Below are positions 61,650-64,000 of a stretch of 64,000 nt of DNA, piece after piece (the first letter of the stretch is position 1; each line of letters opens with the position of its first letter). Origin of the DNA: Cervus elaphus. Its lineage: Eukaryota > Chordata > Mammalia > Artiodactyla > Cervidae. The stretch lies in NCBI RefSeq assembly GCF_910594005.1, contig NC_057824.1:24703314-24767313 (forward strand). The letters run 5' to 3'. Both the position numbers and the translations under genes were made by a program. The notes beneath the pieces were generated by a model, which did no database searches, had not been told where the DNA came from, and was given only the letters and a program-made list of their open reading frames with translations.

Positions 61650-61865
61650 AAAGCCCAGTGACTGAGTGGGAAAGAATCCACCTGCAATGAAGGAGACTTG
61701 CATGAGATGGGGTTTCGATCACTGGGTCAGGAAGATCCCCTGGAGAAGGATATAACAACCCACTCCTGTATTCCTGCCTGGGAAATCCTATGGACAGAGG
61801 TGCCTGACAGTCTACAGTCAATGGGGTCGCCAAAGAGTCAGACACAACTGAGCGACTAAACAACA
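61650..61865 (+). mobile_element. Bov-tA SINE, diverged
   Basis: Forward copy: GTGGGAAAGAATCCACCTGC to CAACTGAGCGACTAAACAAC. Confidence 0.85.
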
Positions 61866-62475
61866 TGTTACAATGATCGTAATTATTATAATGAGTCCTA
61901 CCATATTTCACAGTTTCTGATATTTCCAACTAAAAAACTATGTGAATGTTTTTCAGAATTATGAACAGTGATGGCTAATCGGCAGGGATTTGCAGCTTTT
62001 GCTCCTTGTCTACAGGTCTGACCAGCCCCGTCACCAAGTCTCCAAACACTCGAGGAAATAAAGGACTCTATTCAGAGCCCACACCTCTAGGAGTTTCAGG
62101 AGATAGTGGGTTTGGGATGATGGCCCCACATCCTGCCTTCCCTCCCCAGTGCCCCCTCAGTCTCAGATTTGCTGCCTCAGCCCAAACCCAAAGCCGCGGC
62201 AAGAGTGATGAGGTTCCTGGCTTCCTGCTGGGCTTGGTCAAGGCCAAGAGTGAGCCCTCACCCCACCCGGCCGGGGCTCCATGGCTTCAGGGACGGGCCT
62301 GAGACACTCAGGCCTCCTCTGCTCTGAGCGGCTGAGACTGAGTTCTGTGCACACAGCTTGACTTCAGCCGGATGCAAACGGGACACAGGCCTCAAGGGCC
62401 AGCCCTCCCACCAGAGTGTCTGCCCCCAGGGTGGGCAGCATCCCGACTGTGTGACTTCTGCTGGCGGAACTGGTG

Positions 62476-62498
62476 TGTGTGTGTTTGTGTGTGTGTGT
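62476..62498. repeat. (TG)n run
   Basis: TG units with one TT interruption at the edge of a Bov-tA fragment. Confidence 0.8.
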
Positions 62499-62622
62499 TT
62501 TCACTTCAGTCGTGTCCAACTCTTTGCGACTCCATGGACTGTAGCCCGCCGGGCTTCTCTGTCCACGGGATTCTCCAGGCAAGAATGCTGGGGGGGAGGG
62601 GGTTGCCATGCCCTCCTCAACA
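62498..62622 (-). mobile_element. Bov-tA SINE fragment
   Basis: Reverse 3' half from TTTCACTTCAGTCGTGTCCA to GGTTGCCATGCCCTCCTC. Confidence 0.85.
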
Positions 62623-63179
62623 ACATCGATGCACAATAGTAATAACAACAACAATGGTGGCTTTGTGTGGAGCCTCGACTGTGGGCCAGGAGCTGTTCTA
62701 GGCACTTTATAGGCACCACTTCATTTGACCTTGACCCTACGAGGGTCCATGACTCTCCTCACTTAACAGAGCACTTAAGTCAGGTGACTGCGGCCACAGG
62801 GCTTCTGAGTGGCAGAGCAGAGACTTGAACCCACACTCTTAACCAGCATCCTACACTCAAGGCCCTGGAGGGGGGAGATAAAAAGCCCCGATTGCCAGTT
62901 TCCCTGGTATCAGTACTCCCACTGTGGCCCATTACCAGCAGCCCAGGCGCCATCAATGACCGCGGACGTGGGAGTCACTGCACAGAAGCAGGCCATTGTC
63001 CCCGTTTCTATCCTACAGTGGGTGCCAAGAACCACCAGTGCAAGATGAAAGTGTAGTAAAATAACTAGCGGGCGATGATATTGATCATTGATAATGATAC
63101 TGATCATTACCTTCATTTTGAATATGATTCATTTTCACTGTAAATGGGTATAACAATCTTTTCTTTAATTGGAGTATCG

Positions 63180-63388
63180 TTGCTTCCCTGGTGGCTCAGA
63201 GGGTAAAGAATCCGCCTGCAGTGCAGGAGACCTGGGTTTGATCCCTGGGTTGGGAAGATTCCCCTGGAGGAGGGCATGGCAGCCCCCTCCAGGATTCTTG
63301 CCTGGAGAATCCCCATGGACACAGGAGCCCGGCAGGCTACAGTTCACGGGGTCGCAAAGAGTCAGACACGGTTGGGAGGCTGAGCACA
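63180..63388 (+). mobile_element. Bov-tA SINE
   Basis: Forward copy from TTGCTTCCCTGGTGGCTCAG to GTCAGACACGGTTGGGAGGC. Confidence 0.92.
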
Positions 63389-63490
63389 CACGGTTGCCTT
63401 ACACCGCTGTGTCAGTTTTTCAGTTTCTACTGCAGAGGGAATCAGCCTTTCATACACACGTATCCCCTCGTTTTTAGATTTCCCTCCCAT

Positions 63491-63702
63491 TGTGGCTAAC
63501 AGGAGGCACTAGTGGTAAAGAACCTGCCTACCAATACAGGAGACCTAAGAGATGCGGGTTTGGTCCCTGGGTGGGGAGGATGCCCTGGAGAAGGGCATGG
63601 CAACCCACTCTAGTGTTCTTGCCTGGAGAATCCTATGGACAGAGGAGCCTGGCGGGCTATAGTCCGTGGGGTCGAAAAGAGACACAACTGAAGCGAGTTA
63701 GC
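63491..63702 (+). mobile_element. Bov-tA SINE
   Basis: Forward copy from GGAGGCACTAGTGGTAAAGA to ACACAACTGAAGCGAGTTAG. Confidence 0.9.
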
Positions 63703-64000
63703 TCTAGCACCCGTCTAGGTCACCACAGAGCACCGGTAAAGTTCCCTGTGCTACACAGTAAGTTCTCTTTAGAGCATAACTGAACCTTTCGTAATGTCTG
63801 CTTACCAACCAACCTGCAGGATTTCCAGAGGCTAACCATCAGCTCTGGCAAGTCAGCACAAGCCAGCCTGGCACACCACCACCCACACTTGGCTGCACAC
63901 ACAGTTGGCGTGCAGTGGGTGTCTGTGATGTGGGTGCTCTGAGTACCCCAGATGGTGGTCAAGAGCTGTGCCCTCCCTCAGGCGTCCTCCCTGGCAGCCC

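Larger units (their letters stand above)
61136..64000. other. Sequence 5' of the first recognised exon
   Basis: 2.9 kb with five SINEs, a TG run and unique sequence. The gene's upstream exons (N-terminal part of the vitellogenin-N domain, signal peptide) must lie beyond 61135; none is recognisable here, so they are probably beyond 64000. Confidence 0.6.

Noticed and set aside
62364..62460. Possible upstream exon reading MLPTLGADTLVGG
   Set aside because: The frame ends in a stop with no donor, and the 5' part is a SINE and a TG run.

Overview
The window is nuclear DNA from a ruminant, most likely a bovid. This is read from the interspersed repeats: dozens of tRNA-Glu-derived SINEs of the Bov-tA and CHR-like types in both orientations, BovB (RTE-clade) LINE pieces, a ruminant-type L1 3' end, and older MaLR/MLT1-like LTRs, MIRs and hAT-like elements. 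There are no bacterial-type operons, CRISPR arrays or functional RNA genes.

The one protein-coding gene I can support runs along almost the whole window on the minus strand. I rebuilt 27 consecutive internal exons between 61135 (5' side) and 959 (3' side). Each has an AG acceptor and a GT donor, and all 27 join in compatible phase with no stop: 4137 coding bases, 1379 codons. Both ends lie outside the window or were not found: there is no start codon, signal peptide or terminal stop. The product is a large lipid transfer protein (LLTP), the superfamily of apolipoprotein B, MTP, vitellogenin and insect apolipophorin. The first exons resemble the helical vitellogenin-N region of apoB (a VTELRGLS stretch, a C-G-x-x-x-C cysteine pair, an IGN-G motif, an A-YL-LMR motif). 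The following exons resemble the beta-sheet lipid-pocket regions. It is neither APOB nor MTTP: similarity to APOB is only partial, and the gene stays in short exons past the point where APOB has its giant exon. From memory, automated annotations call such mammalian loci 'apolipophorins' or 'vitellogenin domain-containing protein'; I could not check this and give no symbol.

Layout on the + strand: 1-958, 3'-side intron with a MIR; 959-8677, the seven most 3' exons with MLT1, BovB and SINE insertions between them; 8678-23142, one exon in a large repeat field (an antisense L1 split by a 1.8-kb BovB, an L1 split by a solo ERV LTR); 23143-39820, eleven exons; 39821-47419, a 7.6-kb intron mostly of L1 and SINEs; 47420-61135, the eight most 5' exons, with a GATG/GATA tetranucleotide tract beside one of them; 61136-64000, intron or upstream sequence with SINEs and no exon that I can recognise.

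The point most worth following is a possible third secreted apoB-like LLTP that is intact in a ruminant and carries an R-R-R-R stretch at the place where insect apolipophorin is cut by furin.
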